Source: Methanobrevibacter millerae
Lineage (GTDB): Archaea > Methanobacteriota > Methanobacteria > Methanobacteriales > Methanobacteriaceae
Assembly: GCF_900103415.1 (NCBI RefSeq)
Contig: NZ_FMXB01000001.1
Location: 1 to 64,000, forward strand
DNA: 64,000 nucleotides
Direction of reading: 5' to 3'
Part shown: positions 36,030-46,842 of the stretch, piece by piece
How positions within the stretch are numbered: position 1 is the first letter of the stretch
Layout of the letters: each line of letters opens with the position of its first letter
Translations under genes and position numbers: made by a program
Notes under the pieces: model-generated
Seen by the model: the letters and a program-made list of their open reading frames with translations, nothing else
Databases searched by the model: none
Told to the model about the DNA's origin: nothing

Positions 36030-39000
36030 ATGAAAAAGAGATTATTAATATCACTGTGTTTAGTGTTAGTTTTTTACATATCAATAGCTGGTGCATCAGC
36101 TATTGGAGATAATAATCAAACACTTCAAACAGCAAGTGATGCGAATGAAATAATGACTTATTCTATTTATGAATATGATTTTAATGTTGACGAGTCAAAT
36201 GTGACTCTTTCCGTTAGTGAAAATGAAGACCTATTAACGTCCGGCTTTCTTTATGTTAATGGGTCAGTAAACGAATCCGGTACTGGTGGTGAAGACAGCC
36301 CATATAAAACTATTTCCGAGGCCATATCCGCTTCCAGTGAAGGGGACACGATTTTCATTGCTTCTGGAACTTATTTCGGAAGTGATAATATTGCTTTAAC
36401 TATTGATAGGGAATTGTCCATAATATCTTATGGAAATGAAGATGTGATTATGGATGGTGAAGAAAATTCCTGGATCTGGCATGTTTCATCAAGCAATGTT
36501 TTAATCGATGGAATCACATTTATAAATGCTTATGCGAGTAATGGTTCTGCTATTTATTATGAATCAGGTTCCACAAATAATATTATAAATAATTCAAAAT
36601 TTATTAATAATTATGCTGCTTCTTGTGCCGGAGCTGTATTTTACTATTCAGGTCAAAATTCACAGATTTTAAACACGATTTTTGAAAATAATACTGCATA
36701 TTCCGGTGGAGCAATCTATTATTATTCGACTTCAAACAATATAACTTATATAAATTCCGTTTTTATCAACAATTCTGCACAAACCGGCGGAGCTCTCTGT
36801 TTTGATAATTCAATAGATAATATTAATTTAATAAACTTAAATTTTACAAACAATAAAGCCGACTATGGCAGTGTTTTATATGCAGGGGGTATTAATAGTT
36901 TAAATCTTTCAAATGACATTTTCTTGGACAATCAGGCATCCTCCATTAGCTTAATTCCAAGGGTTAACATTTTCAATGACACGATTTCCGCCGTATGGGA
37001 AGGTGGAAACAACATTATGAATGCAATCTATGCATCAGGTTTGGAAAACATTAAATTATCCAACGTGACTTACTGGAATGGTGATGGTGTCGTTAACAGT
37101 GATGATGCAGAACCGGTTTTTGGCTATTCTGGTCAGAACATAACTCTTGAAATCTATAATGCAGGCAATGATGAGTTGCTTTTCAATGAAACTTACACAA
37201 CTGATGAAAACGCCAGTGTATTGTTTAATTATTCAAGCTTATCTAAGGATAATTCATTCAAATACGTCATTTATCATGTTGAAGACAGTTATTATACTTC
37301 AATAGAATTCACTGACGAATTTAATCCTATTGTGGGAGACTTTGAATCATTGCAATATCTGGTCGATCAGGCATCAGAAAACGACGTAATTGAATTAATG
37401 TGCAATTATACATATACTATAGGCATAGACACTTGTGAGGCAATAACAATCAATAAAAATAATCTGACAATCCGGGGTAATGGCAATGCTATTGATGCAT
37501 TGTCTCAAAGCGGAATTTTCATCATTCAAAGCGAAACTTTCAATCTGGATAATGTAACCTTGAAAAATGCATATTCAAATGGAAACGGGGGAGCAATAAC
37601 TTTTGATGGAAAAGTTAAAGATATAAAATTTATAAACGTGACTTTTGAGAGTAATTATGCGGAATTATATGGTGGAGCTATATTCTTCGAGTGTGATGTT
37701 GACGGCTTTGAATTTGTTAATGCGACTTTCAAAAGCAATATTGCGGGTTCAGATGGTGGAGCCATTGCTTTCGATGAAGAAATAGATGTCAGCGATGGAT
37801 CTTTTGAAAATGTCTCCTTTGTTAATAATACTGCAAGATATGGGGGTGCAATCGCATACAGTAATAAAATGAACGCATCAGACATCACTATATCAGACTC
37901 AGAATTCATAAGCAATTCCGCTAAAAATGGGGGTGCCATATCATATAACGGTGCTACACTCAGCAATATGGCTTATGTTAATGTATTATTCATGAATAAT
38001 GCTAATAATCAGAGTTCAGGTTCCACTACTGGAGGAGGAGCCATATCCTACTATTCTACAACAGATTCAACTAATGAAAGAATAATCAATTCAACATTCA
38101 TCAATAACACTGCAACTTATGGAGGGGGTGCGATTTATTATTATAGTGGTTCTCCAAGAAACTATTCAATTATAAATACCACTTTCATAGACAATCGGGC
38201 CAAATATTTTGGCGGAGCCATATATTTCTCTTCTCTAAAAGACGGCATATTAACTAATATCACATGCATTAATAATCGTGCAAGTATTGGAGGCAGTGCA
38301 ATTTTTTTCATCAGGGAATGTGATAACAATGAAATCTCAAACTCAATATTTGTAAACAACACTGGATACACCATCTATTATTATAATCCGCAAACAAGCG
38401 GAGACAGAATTGTCAATTCAGTATTTATGAATAATGATGCCGTGGATATTTACGCATCCAGTCCAAATGTTGTTGCTAACTACAATTGGTTTGGGAATAA
38501 TGCAAGCAATTACGATAAAAAGCCTTATCATATTAACTCACCCATTACGCTGGATACCTGGTTATTCCTAAATGCAACAGCAGATGAAAGTGCAATTTAC
38601 ACTGGCGATATACACTATGTGAAATTCGTTTTGGGAGCATATAACCAATCATCCACCAGTATAATCGATGAGGATTATGGGGAACTGACCCAGATTAATT
38701 TAGATTTGACCTCAGTTAATGAAACCCTATCTAAAGACCAATCATTAGTTGGTGAAGATGTTAAATTTTACGCAGACACGGTTGGAACGGGGAGCATCAC
38801 TGCAGGATATTTCAATGCTGAATATACAATCGAATTTACAAGTGCTTTAGGAAATTCAAGTGTCGCTATTGAAGACCTTTCAGTTTACTATGGAACCACT
38901 ATCGAAATCATTGCAGACTGCATCGGTGCTAAATCCATCATTCCTAAACTTTATGATGCGGAAGAAAATGACATCACTGACGATTATCTTGAATATGACG

Positions 39001-42000
39001 GCTTCAATATAACAATTAAAAATACATTGAATATCGGTACATACACATTAAATGTAACTACGGTCGTTGATGAAGATAACTTCAATCCTGTAAGCAATTC
39101 ATCAACTATTACAGTTAATATGGCTTCTTCCAGTGTAACCATTAATAATGTGACTGATGGTGTTTACAACACTACAACACCAGTCATTGATTACGTTGTT
39201 GTTAATGAAACATCTGTATCATTTAACATTAATAATGTGAGTGGCATTGTGGTTGCCAACATTACTTCCGTGTCCGATTTGGAAATTGCTTTGCTGGCTT
39301 TGGACTGTGGTAATTACACTGTCAGCATATTCAATGCCAAAAACGAAAATATTAACGCTTCCAATGCAACTAGTGGGGAATTTGTTATTTATCGAGCTTC
39401 TACGGCTGTAACTATTAATGATGTGACCAATGGTGTTTATAACACTACCGCACCAGATGTTGATTACAGCGTAATTAATGAGACCAGCGTTACTTTCATG
39501 ATTGAAAATGAAAACGGCACTGTTATCGAAAATATGGATATCGCGAATCTGACCGCAGAGTTAATCAAGCTAAATGCGGGCGATTATAATATCACAATAA
39601 TCAACAATGAATATGGTAATTTCAACGCCTCAAACGATACAAAGGCATTCACTATTATTAAAGCCAATTCAACTGTTTATCTTGATGATTATGGTGCTTT
39701 GTATGGTGAAATAGTTAACTTAACGGCCATTTGTGAGAATGCAACAGGAATTGTTGCAGTCATTTATGATGAGAATGCAACTTACTATGATTTGGAAATC
39801 GATGGATTTAACATTACCGTAGCAGGTCTTCTTCTAGGTCACTACATTATAAATGTAACGACTTTAACCGATGGAAATTATAATAATGCAAGCATTTCCT
39901 CAAATCTCTACATTTATGCAAATTCTGGAGTAACTGTTAATGACGTTAATGCTATTTATAATGAGACCATTACGGCTATTGCTGTTTGTGATAATGCCAC
40001 GGGTATCATGGCTACTGTTTATGATGAAAACGGAAGTGAAGTCTCTGCCGATATAATGATTGACGGATTTAATATCACTATTTCAGGCTTGGGTGCTGGC
40101 AATTACACTTTAAATGTAACGACAATTGTAGAAGGATATTTCATTCCTGCAAGCAATTCATCCAGGATTTACGTTAAAAGAACCTCTTCCACCATCATTC
40201 TGGAAGAGCATATTGACAGTATTTATGGTGATGTAATTGAAATCGAAGCCGATTGCATCAATGCTACAGGAATTTCAGCAAAAGTATATGATAAGGATGG
40301 CAATAATGTGTCAGCTGATATAATGATTGACGGATTTAATATCACTATTTCAGGCTTGGATGCTGGCAATTACACTTTAAATGTAACGACAGTCACGGAC
40401 AATAACCATTTCCCTTCAAGCAATGTCTCAATCATTTCTGTAAACAAAACGAATTCCAGCGTATACATTGAAGACTTTTCAGGCATAGTGGGTCAGGTAA
40501 TTCTGTTGGATGCAATTTGTGAAAACGCTACCGGCGTCACGGTTAAATTATATGATGACAACGGAACGGAATATTCCAATAATATTATCGTTGGAGAATT
40601 CAAACTGGTTATTTTCAATCTCCCATCAGGCCATTACATTATCAATGTAACAACTCTTGTAGACAATAATCACAATCCTGCGGATAACTCATCAAATCTT
40701 GAAATCAAAATTGAATCAACGGTTTATGTTGACAATATCGCCGTAACATATAATGAAACAGTTAATCTTGAAGCCGTATGCAGCAATGCAATCGGAATTA
40801 ATGCAACACTTTACGATGAAAATGCCAGTGAAGTACCAGCCGATATAATGATTGACGGATTTAATATAACTATTTCCGGTTTGGATGCCGGCAATTATAT
40901 CCTAAACACAACTACAATCGTAGAAGGATATTTTGCTTCAGTCACAGTTTCCTCAAGTGTTATCGTTAACAAGGCCAATTCCACAGTTTACATAAACGAT
41001 TCTGCAATGGTTTACGGGAATGTCATTGATTTGACTGCCGTCTGTGAAAATGCTACGGCGATTAATGCAACTATTTACGATGAAAATTATGATACTGTTG
41101 ATGCAAATATCACTATTGATGGATTTAATATCATTATAAACGATTTAAACTCAGGAAATTACACTTTAGTGTTAACAACAATTGTCAGCGATAACTATAA
41201 TTCCGCTACTGTCAATTCAAGCGTTTATGTTGATAAGGCCAATTCAACCATTGGTCTGGAAAATGCAGACATCAACTATGGTGATGTTTTAAATATCACT
41301 GCAATCTGTGAAAATGCTACGGCGATTAATGCAACTATTTATGATGAAAATGGAGATGTCGTTGATGCAAATATTATTATTGAAGATTTTAACATCATCA
41401 TCAACGATTTAAATGCTGGAAATTACACGTTGGAAGTAACAAACCTTGTCGATGATAATCATTATAATGCCAGTGCCTGCTCAAGCGTCATAGTTAATAA
41501 GGTCAATATCACATTGATTCTTTCGAATGCAAGTGACATCAACCCAACAGAAAGTGAAATAATTGTTGTGGGATTGTCCGATTTAAATATCGATGGAAAT
41601 TTGACTTACACGATTGACGGATTAACATATGCCGTCGAGGACTTTATTATAACTCTGGACAATTTGGCTGAAGGCAATTACACGGTTTTAGTTGAATTGG
41701 TCAATGATACGAACTATAATTACGCGTCAAATTACACCACATTCACTGTAAGCAAGGTTGATTATAATATCAGCGTCGATTCTGAGGACATTAAAGTTAA
41801 TGAAACCAGCTACGTCGTCATCAAGTTGCCTGGCGATGCAACGGGAAATGTCACGCTCACAGTAAACAATGACACCCAAGTAATTTTAATCAATGAAAGT
41901 ACAGTATTCGGATTGAACGGTATTCTATCAATGGTAATAGCTAAAGATAATTTAACTGCTGGAAATTATAGTGTTGTAGCTATTTATAATGGTAATGACA

Positions 42001-43328
42001 AGTATAATCCATCCAATGCAGCTACAAACTTCACAGTATCTAAATTTGATGATTATCCTGTTGAATTAACTTTTGAAAATAACACAATTTCAATTGCATT
42101 GCCTGAAGATGCTACAGGCAATGTGAGTGTTGAGATTGCAAACTTCACATTTTCAGGAGAAATTGTTGTTGGAGATGTCATAATAGATGTTTCTGTATTG
42201 GACGATGGCACCTATGCCGCAAATGTCTATTATCCGGGAGATAATAAGTATGGCGAATACGCTGATTCAATTAACATTTCAGTATCCACATACATTAGGC
42301 TAACCGCTCCAAGTGTTGTTAAATACTATGGGGGATCTGAAAGACTCTATGTTTACCTGCTAGATAAAGACGGACAAGGCATTCCAGATAAGACCATAAT
42401 CATCAGTATCAATGGTATGACATATTCAAGAGTTACTGATGAAAATGGTGTTGCTTCATTGGCTTTAAATCTGGGCAGTGGTGAATATGACGTTTTAGTA
42501 AAATACGCTGAAAAAGAAGTAATTTCTGTAAATACTACAGTAACTGTTAAAACAACTGTCAACGGTACAGATATAGTCAAAATGTTCAGAAATGATACCC
42601 AATATTATGCGACATTCCATGACAGCAATGGAAACTATCTGGCTAACGGCGCTGAAGTTAACTTCAACATCAACGGTGTTTTCTACACCCGTTATATCTA
42701 TGGTAATAACGGATTGGCAAGATTGAATATTAACCTAAATCAGGGAGAATACATTATAACCGCAATCAACCCGGTAACTGGTGAAATGTCTTCAAACAAC
42801 ATCACTGTCTTATCCAGAATCGTTGAAAACAATGATCTGGTAAAATATTATAGAAATGATTCACAGTATGTTGTAAGGATAATAGGTGATGATGGAAAGC
42901 CTGTCGGTGCAGCCGAATCCGTTAGATTTAATATTAATGGGGTATTTTACACTAGATCTACAGATGAAAACGGCTATGTCAAAATGAATATCAATCTGCA
43001 GCCTGGCGATTATGTAATTACAGCAGAGTATAATGGATGCATGGTATCAAATAATATTGTGGTTAAACCGGTTCTCTATGCAAATGACTTGATTAAAAAA
43101 TACGGAACTTCCGATCAGTTCAGGGCATTATTGATTGACGGACACGGCTATCCTTATGCAGGTCAGCAAATAACGTTTAATATTCACGGTGTATTCTATA
43201 ATAGAATAACTGATGTTGATGGATATGCATCCTTGAATATTAAATTGGGCGCAGCTGTTGATGAATATATCATTACTTCAACTTATAACGGCGCAAGCAT
43301 TTCAAATAAAATAATTATTGAACCATAA
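36030..43328 (+). CDS. adhesin-like surface protein (beta-helix plus Ig-like repeats)
   Basis: 2432 residues. A signal peptide (1-24, ending GASA) is followed by two right-handed beta-helix regions (about 70-430 and 430-850) with recurring GGAI and NNTA motifs. Next come about ten Ig-like repeats (about 860-2080; motif DGFNITISGL-AGNYTLNVTT), then four C-terminal repeats of about 87 residues (from about 2090; motif FNINGVFYTR). There is no sortase motif or C-terminal membrane helix. Asn/Thr-rich, so probably glycosylated. GGAG precedes the ATG and TATATATAA-like sequence lies about 40 bases up. It likely mediates attachment to host or microbial partners. Confidence 0.88.
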   Translation: MKKRLLISLCLVLVFYISIAGASAIGDNNQTLQTASDANEIMTYSIYEYDFNVDESNVTLSVSENEDLLTSGFLYVNGSVNESGTGGEDSPYKTISEAISASSEGDTIFIASGTYFGSDNIALTIDRELSIISYGNEDVIMDGEENSWIWHVSSSNVLIDGITFINAYASNGSAIYYESGSTNNIINNSKFINNYAASCAGAVFYYSGQNSQILNTIFENNTAYSGGAIYYYSTSNNITYINSVFINNSAQTGGALCFDNSIDNINLINLNFTNNKADYGSVLYAGGINSLNLSNDIFLDNQASSISLIPRVNIFNDTISAVWEGGNNIMNAIYASGLENIKLSNVTYWNGDGVVNSDDAEPVFGYSGQNITLEIYNAGNDELLFNETYTTDENASVLFNYSSLSKDNSFKYVIYHVEDSYYTSIEFTDEFNPIVGDFESLQYLVDQASENDVIELMCNYTYTIGIDTCEAITINKNNLTIRGNGNAIDALSQSGIFIIQSETFNLDNVTLKNAYSNGNGGAITFDGKVKDIKFINVTFESNYAELYGGAIFFECDVDGFEFVNATFKSNIAGSDGGAIAFDEEIDVSDGSFENVSFVNNTARYGGAIAYSNKMNASDITISDSEFISNSAKNGGAISYNGATLSNMAYVNVLFMNNANNQSSGSTTGGGAISYYSTTDSTNERIINSTFINNTATYGGGAIYYYSGSPRNYSIINTTFIDNRAKYFGGAIYFSSLKDGILTNITCINNRASIGGSAIFFIRECDNNEISNSIFVNNTGYTIYYYNPQTSGDRIVNSVFMNNDAVDIYASSPNVVANYNWFGNNASNYDKKPYHINSPITLDTWLFLNATADESAIYTGDIHYVKFVLGAYNQSSTSIIDEDYGELTQINLDLTSVNETLSKDQSLVGEDVKFYADTVGTGSITAGYFNAEYTIEFTSALGNSSVAIEDLSVYYGTTIEIIADCIGAKSIIPKLYDAEENDITDDYLEYDGFNITIKNTLNIGTYTLNVTTVVDEDNFNPVSNSSTITVNMASSSVTINNVTDGVYNTTTPVIDYVVVNETSVSFNINNVSGIVVANITSVSDLEIALLALDCGNYTVSIFNAKNENINASNATSGEFVIYRASTAVTINDVTNGVYNTTAPDVDYSVINETSVTFMIENENGTVIENMDIANLTAELIKLNAGDYNITIINNEYGNFNASNDTKAFTIIKANSTVYLDDYGALYGEIVNLTAICENATGIVAVIYDENATYYDLEIDGFNITVAGLLLGHYIINVTTLTDGNYNNASISSNLYIYANSGVTVNDVNAIYNETITAIAVCDNATGIMATVYDENGSEVSADIMIDGFNITISGLGAGNYTLNVTTIVEGYFIPASNSSRIYVKRTSSTIILEEHIDSIYGDVIEIEADCINATGISAKVYDKDGNNVSADIMIDGFNITISGLDAGNYTLNVTTVTDNNHFPSSNVSIISVNKTNSSVYIEDFSGIVGQVILLDAICENATGVTVKLYDDNGTEYSNNIIVGEFKLVIFNLPSGHYIINVTTLVDNNHNPADNSSNLEIKIESTVYVDNIAVTYNETVNLEAVCSNAIGINATLYDENASEVPADIMIDGFNITISGLDAGNYILNTTTIVEGYFASVTVSSSVIVNKANSTVYINDSAMVYGNVIDLTAVCENATAINATIYDENYDTVDANITIDGFNIIINDLNSGNYTLVLTTIVSDNYNSATVNSSVYVDKANSTIGLENADINYGDVLNITAICENATAINATIYDENGDVVDANIIIEDFNIIINDLNAGNYTLEVTNLVDDNHYNASACSSVIVNKVNITLILSNASDINPTESEIIVVGLSDLNIDGNLTYTIDGLTYAVEDFIITLDNLAEGNYTVLVELVNDTNYNYASNYTTFTVSKVDYNISVDSEDIKVNETSYVVIKLPGDATGNVTLTVNNDTQVILINESTVFGLNGILSMVIAKDNLTAGNYSVVAIYNGNDKYNPSNAATNFTVSKFDDYPVELTFENNTISIALPEDATGNVSVEIANFTFSGEIVVGDVIIDVSVLDDGTYAANVYYPGDNKYGEYADSINISVSTYIRLTAPSVVKYYGGSERLYVYLLDKDGQGIPDKTIIISINGMTYSRVTDENGVASLALNLGSGEYDVLVKYAEKEVISVNTTVTVKTTVNGTDIVKMFRNDTQYYATFHDSNGNYLANGAEVNFNINGVFYTRYIYGNNGLARLNINLNQGEYIITAINPVTGEMSSNNITVLSRIVENNDLVKYYRNDSQYVVRIIGDDGKPVGAAESVRFNINGVFYTRSTDENGYVKMNINLQPGDYVITAEYNGCMVSNNIVVKPVLYANDLIKKYGTSDQFRALLIDGHGYPYAGQQITFNIHGVFYNRITDVDGYASLNIKLGAAVDEYIITSTYNGASISNKIIIEP
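40050..40391. repeat. near-identical 75-bp repeat within adhesin gene
   Basis: Bases 40050-40124 and 40317-40391 are identical except for one position, encoding the same 25 residues of two neighbouring Ig-like domains. A third, more diverged copy starts at about 40839. The high DNA identity points to recent duplication or gene conversion. Confidence 0.8.
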
Positions 43329-43361
43329 GAGGTAAATTCCCCTCTTATCCTTTTCTTTTTT
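43324..43361 (+). terminator. adhesin gene terminator
   Basis: ATAAGAGG (43324-43331, overlapping the TAA) pairs with CCTCTTAT (43340-43347) around an 8-base loop, followed by a T-rich tail. Confidence 0.75.
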
Positions 43362-43852
43362 TTTAATCCATATTGATTAGTGTATATGCCCTAATCAATT
43401 CAGTGCAACTACAACAACAAATCATTGTATTCTAATCATAGCTTCGTGCATTCAACTAATGATTTGCTTTACATATCGTTTTATCTTCCTTAAATTCAAT
43501 ATAAATGATAGTTTTTTTGCCATAATATTTTTGAGGATATTCTATTTTTTCACGTTCCGCCAAAATTATAAAATACTGGAATTTCATTTTGATTTTTTGA
43601 ATTTGAGAAATAACCGGGCTTTTTTGGCTATTCAAGTATTTTTTCATCCATTTTAAATTTCGATTAAAAATTGCTTTACTATATATTTAAATACTATCCA
43701 TTACAAAATAATTAATTGAAAATTAAAAAAATCCAATGTTTTTTTTAATTATTCGTGTGCGAAATTTTGATTTGGATTTGTAGATTTTCTACTTTTCTAA
43801 ATTTTTATCTTTTTTTCTATATTTTTACTCAAATTAACAGTTTTTTCTAAAA
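43362..43852. other. AT-rich intergenic region
   Basis: About 490 bases between convergent genes. Two overlapping 63-65 codon frames on opposite strands (43456-43656) lack ribosome-binding sites. The minus-strand one (charged, Lys-rich) is the more protein-like but is not called. A TATA-like TATATATTTAAATA lies near 43680. No other structure is supported. Confidence 0.5.
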
Positions 43853-45328
43853 TTAATAGTAATGGGTTATTGTCAAGAGAATCAAACCGCTTAAAAAGAG
43901 AATTACAAAGGTTATCAGGTATTTGTACTCAGCCATTGATTTTTTACTATAATTGATTATCATTGGTAATAAAGCTGTTATCGGAATGAAATATCTTGCC
44001 TGAACTCCCAATATTGTATATGAACCGATTGGAGTCCATATGATGTATAAAATGAAGTAAATTCCAAAGAAAATCAGTATAAATATCGCCGAAAGTATCG
44101 CACGATTGATTTTAGAGAAATTAATGTCGAACCTGTAGAAAATGGAATAGGCTAAAAAGAATATGAAATAGCATATGTTAAAGAATTTCAGACCCTTGAA
44201 ATCCGCATAATGGAAAATGTTCAGGTCGAATATGAAAATGCTCGGCGAAAGGGCAATTGACTCCTTGATTACATGGATTATGACCATAGGGTTGTTAATC
44301 AGGTAGGAAATCTGGCCTGAAGATGAAACGTTGCTTGTCTCAACTGCTGTTTGGACATTTGAGCCCAGCAGTGGAGTTATAAAGTCGCCGAAGGAAAATA
44401 ATGTGGCAATAAAGACCAGGACAATGCCGATTATGGAATATTTCCTGTTTTTTGAGTAATTCTCTTTTGGTATCACCAGCATTAATAACGCAAAAAGCAC
44501 GTATGGTGGCTTGATAAGGCTTATCAATAGGATTGAAATGAAAAATATTGCCAGATACTTGTTTTCAACGTTATCCTTATACATTTTAATGAAACAGCAT
44601 AGGATAATCATCGTAAGCGTTAATATGAATGCATCATAGCTTACCGAAGAGGCCTGGGATATCGTTAATGGCATCGTTGCAAGAACCGTCAGCCCTATTT
44701 TAAACGCAGGCGATTTTTTGATTGCCCAGTAGGCGCCTCCCGCAAAAACCAGCAAATTGGCAAGCCTTGCAAAAAACATAGCGAAAACACTCGTTAAATT
44801 CAGGCATTTTGCAAGAAGTATTCCGAGCGCTGATGCGATATATGAATAAAATGGGCTTGTATTCGCATTAATGTAGCTTTTGTGACTAGTGATGGGATCG
44901 GTAACGTGGTGATTGTCAAAGATTGTCAGTCCCCTTTTGGCTTCATTCAGCCTTAAAAAATAATCGTTTTCATAAAAGCCCTGATCGCTTTGGGGAAAGA
45001 ATTCACCTTCCGAGAGCGCTTCGGCTCTTGTATAGTGATTCACTTCATCCGGATGAGTCATTGGCGGAGCCAAAAACACCATCATCAACCCGAAAACAAG
45101 TATGAGTATTAATGCTACCTTTTCAGGATTCATTTCACGATAAAATGAATATATTATACAAATAATTCCGATAATGATTAATATAGGTATGGATATCTCT
45201 TCAAATCCTCGGTACTGGTAATTTTTGGTTCCTAACATTGAAAATGTAAAAACAGCTATTGAAATAAGGTAAATTAATAGATATTTTTTATTTCCAAGGA
45301 ATGATGTTTTCACGGATTCCAGATTCAT
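43853..45328 (-). CDS. DUF2142 family membrane protein
   Basis: 491 residues with about twelve membrane helices. The family signature APPMTHPDEVNHYTRAEAL (near residue 87) lies after the third helix, followed by a long extracytoplasmic loop. DUF2142 proteins resemble GT-C-type membrane glycosyltransferases, and the acidic residues of the PPDE loop are consistent with this. A role in surface glycan or glycoprotein synthesis is inferred; the nearby adhesin is a possible client. No ribosome-binding site is seen and a TATA box (TTTATATAA type, about 45353) lies at leaderless distance. Confidence 0.8.
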   Translation of the reverse strand: MNLESVKTSFLGNKKYLLIYLISIAVFTFSMLGTKNYQYRGFEEISIPILIIIGIICIIYSFYREMNPEKVALILILVFGLMMVFLAPPMTHPDEVNHYTRAEALSEGEFFPQSDQGFYENDYFLRLNEAKRGLTIFDNHHVTDPITSHKSYINANTSPFYSYIASALGILLAKCLNLTSVFAMFFARLANLLVFAGGAYWAIKKSPAFKIGLTVLATMPLTISQASSVSYDAFILTLTMIILCCFIKMYKDNVENKYLAIFFISILLISLIKPPYVLFALLMLVIPKENYSKNRKYSIIGIVLVFIATLFSFGDFITPLLGSNVQTAVETSNVSSSGQISYLINNPMVIIHVIKESIALSPSIFIFDLNIFHYADFKGLKFFNICYFIFFLAYSIFYRFDINFSKINRAILSAIFILIFFGIYFILYIIWTPIGSYTILGVQARYFIPITALLPMIINYSKKSMAEYKYLITFVILFLSGLILLTITHYY

Positions 45329-45446
45329 TGTTTAATTCTTTATTATAATGATTATATAAATTAATATGCGAATTATCTCTATTCATCACCTGAGAATTTG
45401 ACAGTCCATAATAAATCTTCTAGTCAATTATAAAAATAATGAAAAT

Positions 45447-45471
45447 AAATATTTAAATAAACTTAAGTTTA
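45447..45471 (+). promoter_or_regulatory. TATA box plus palindrome
   Basis: AAATATTTAAATA (about 45447-45459) runs into TAAACTTAAGTTTA, a perfect 14-bp palindrome at 45458-45471. The layout matches the TATA-palindrome at 18048-18068. It may control the gene at 45532. Confidence 0.4.
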
Positions 45472-45531
45472 TGCCAAACATTTTGGGGATGTAAAAAGGC
45501 TTCATTGAGGCAATTGTAAGAAGAGGATATC

Positions 45532-45825
45532 CTGATTAGCAATGAGGAAAAAGAAAAAATCAAAAAAGAGATAGTAGACAAGATAAACACTGTTTTAGAG
45601 GAAAATGACGAATCCTTCAGGTTGGACAAAGTTAATGTCTTAAATAAAGCAGATTCAGTTAAATTCATGGGAAATTACAGGGTTTATGACAGAAAAAAAT
45701 ATGGCCCCATTTCTAGTGAAATCAATTCTTTCCTAAAGAAATATGGGGACGTTGAAATAAAATCCAAAAAAATCAGGGATAGTGGAATGAAATTTACAAC
45801 AGTAAGTTTTAATTTTGAGCTGTAA
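45532..45825 (+). CDS. unknown small protein, apparent CTG start
   Basis: About 97 codons open from CTG 45532, which follows GAGG by five bases; no ATG, GTG or TTG is available there. The first standard codon in frame is TTG 45622, with no ribosome-binding site. The protein is Lys/Glu-rich (SNEEKEKIKKEIVDKINTVLEE) with a beta-rich end (MKFTTVSFNFEL). No family recognised. It either uses a rare CTG start or has lost its original start. Confidence 0.5.
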   Translation: MISNEEKEKIKKEIVDKINTVLEENDESFRLDKVNVLNKADSVKFMGNYRVYDRKKYGPISSEINSFLKKYGDVEIKSKKIRDSGMKFTTVSFNFEL

Positions 45826-45885
45826 AAGTTTCGTTATAATATTTTTTCCCCATTTTTTTTTATTTATGAATTAATACTTATTTTT

Positions 45886-46842
45886 TCAATTCTTTTCCAT
45901 TATTTCCGGATGTTTTAGGAATGGAATATGCAGTACTTTGTCTTTATAAATTAATGCGGAACCAGTACCTATTTCATTTGAAAAGCTGATGCTTCTTCCT
46001 ATTCCTTGAGTTTTGTTTTCCTTGATTTCGGACGTTTCAATAGCTTCCAGTATTTCAAGGGCTTTGATTGAAAGGTCATATTTATTAACAGTTTCCTGAT
46101 TGGAGTCGTCCTTGTCGATAATGTAACTTTTCAGAATCTTTTCATGGTATTCTCCATAAATTTGTGGGTTAATGAAAACGTCCATGCCTTCAAACTCACC
46201 GTTTACAAAAACCATTGCTCCGCTTTGCCCCTTTATTCTTTCGAATTTTTTGACGTACTTATCATGCTTTGCCTTAAGCCTGTCGTAGCTTTCGCTCATT
46301 GCTTGGGTGCTTGAGTGAAATGAGTTTCTCTCTTCCAGACTACTTATTGAGTCCCACACTTCGCTTTGGGCGTTCATATTGCTGTAAAGGGCTTTTGCCT
46401 TGACGCTTCTTGTTTTTGAAGTTGCGATATTTGCGGATACCTTGAAGCTGTCCGTGTATGCCCATCTTCCCTGCTCAACGCAGCTTACGGACAGGTTGAT
46501 GCTTGATTTAGGACCAACCAATGTGGTATTGTTTACAATCCTGTTCTGCTTGGCTCCTATAATCTCATCGCCGTCAACAAGTATCAGGGGACTGATGGAA
46601 TTGTTCGTTACGACAATCTGGCCGACGGTACTCTTTTCGCATTCATCAATGCTTATGAGTCCAAGCTCAAATCCCTTTTTGACGGTGAGGATATCCAGTT
46701 TGGATGCCTTTGTCTTAATTGGAATGACTGCAATGTTTTCATGGATTTGGGGCTCCAAAAGTTCCATTTCAATATTCTTCTTTTCAACCGTGAACTGCGT
46801 TTTGTATTCGCAATCCCCTTCATTTTTCTTTGCCTTTGCCAT
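45886..46842 (-). CDS. ARPP-1 (DUF6569-like) domain protein
   Basis: 318 residues. The core (about 40-160) has NIAVIPIKTKAS, LILVDGDEIIGAKQNRIVN and NLSVSCVEQGRWAY, the signature of ARPP-1 domain proteins, a family linked by context to ADP-ribose and stress functions. A helical middle (about 165-215) and a C-terminal domain follow. The reaction is unknown. The HIRAN-domain gene ends directly before this ATG on the same strand, so they form a two-gene unit. Confidence 0.8.
   Translation of the reverse strand: MAKAKKNEGDCEYKTQFTVEKKNIEMELLEPQIHENIAVIPIKTKASKLDILTVKKGFELGLISIDECEKSTVGQIVVTNNSISPLILVDGDEIIGAKQNRIVNNTTLVGPKSSINLSVSCVEQGRWAYTDSFKVSANIATSKTRSVKAKALYSNMNAQSEVWDSISSLEERNSFHSSTQAMSESYDRLKAKHDKYVKKFERIKGQSGAMVFVNGEFEGMDVFINPQIYGEYHEKILKSYIIDKDDSNQETVNKYDLSIKALEILEAIETSEIKENKTQGIGRSISFSNEIGTGSALIYKDKVLHIPFLKHPEIMEKN

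Noticed and set aside
43456-43656. Two overlapping 63-65 codon frames on opposite strands
   Set aside because: No ribosome-binding site, low-complexity AT-rich composition, and no way to choose a strand.
45388-45404. TTGACAGTCC resembling an end of the 35.5-kb insertion element
   Set aside because: Only about ten bases match and no partner repeat is present.
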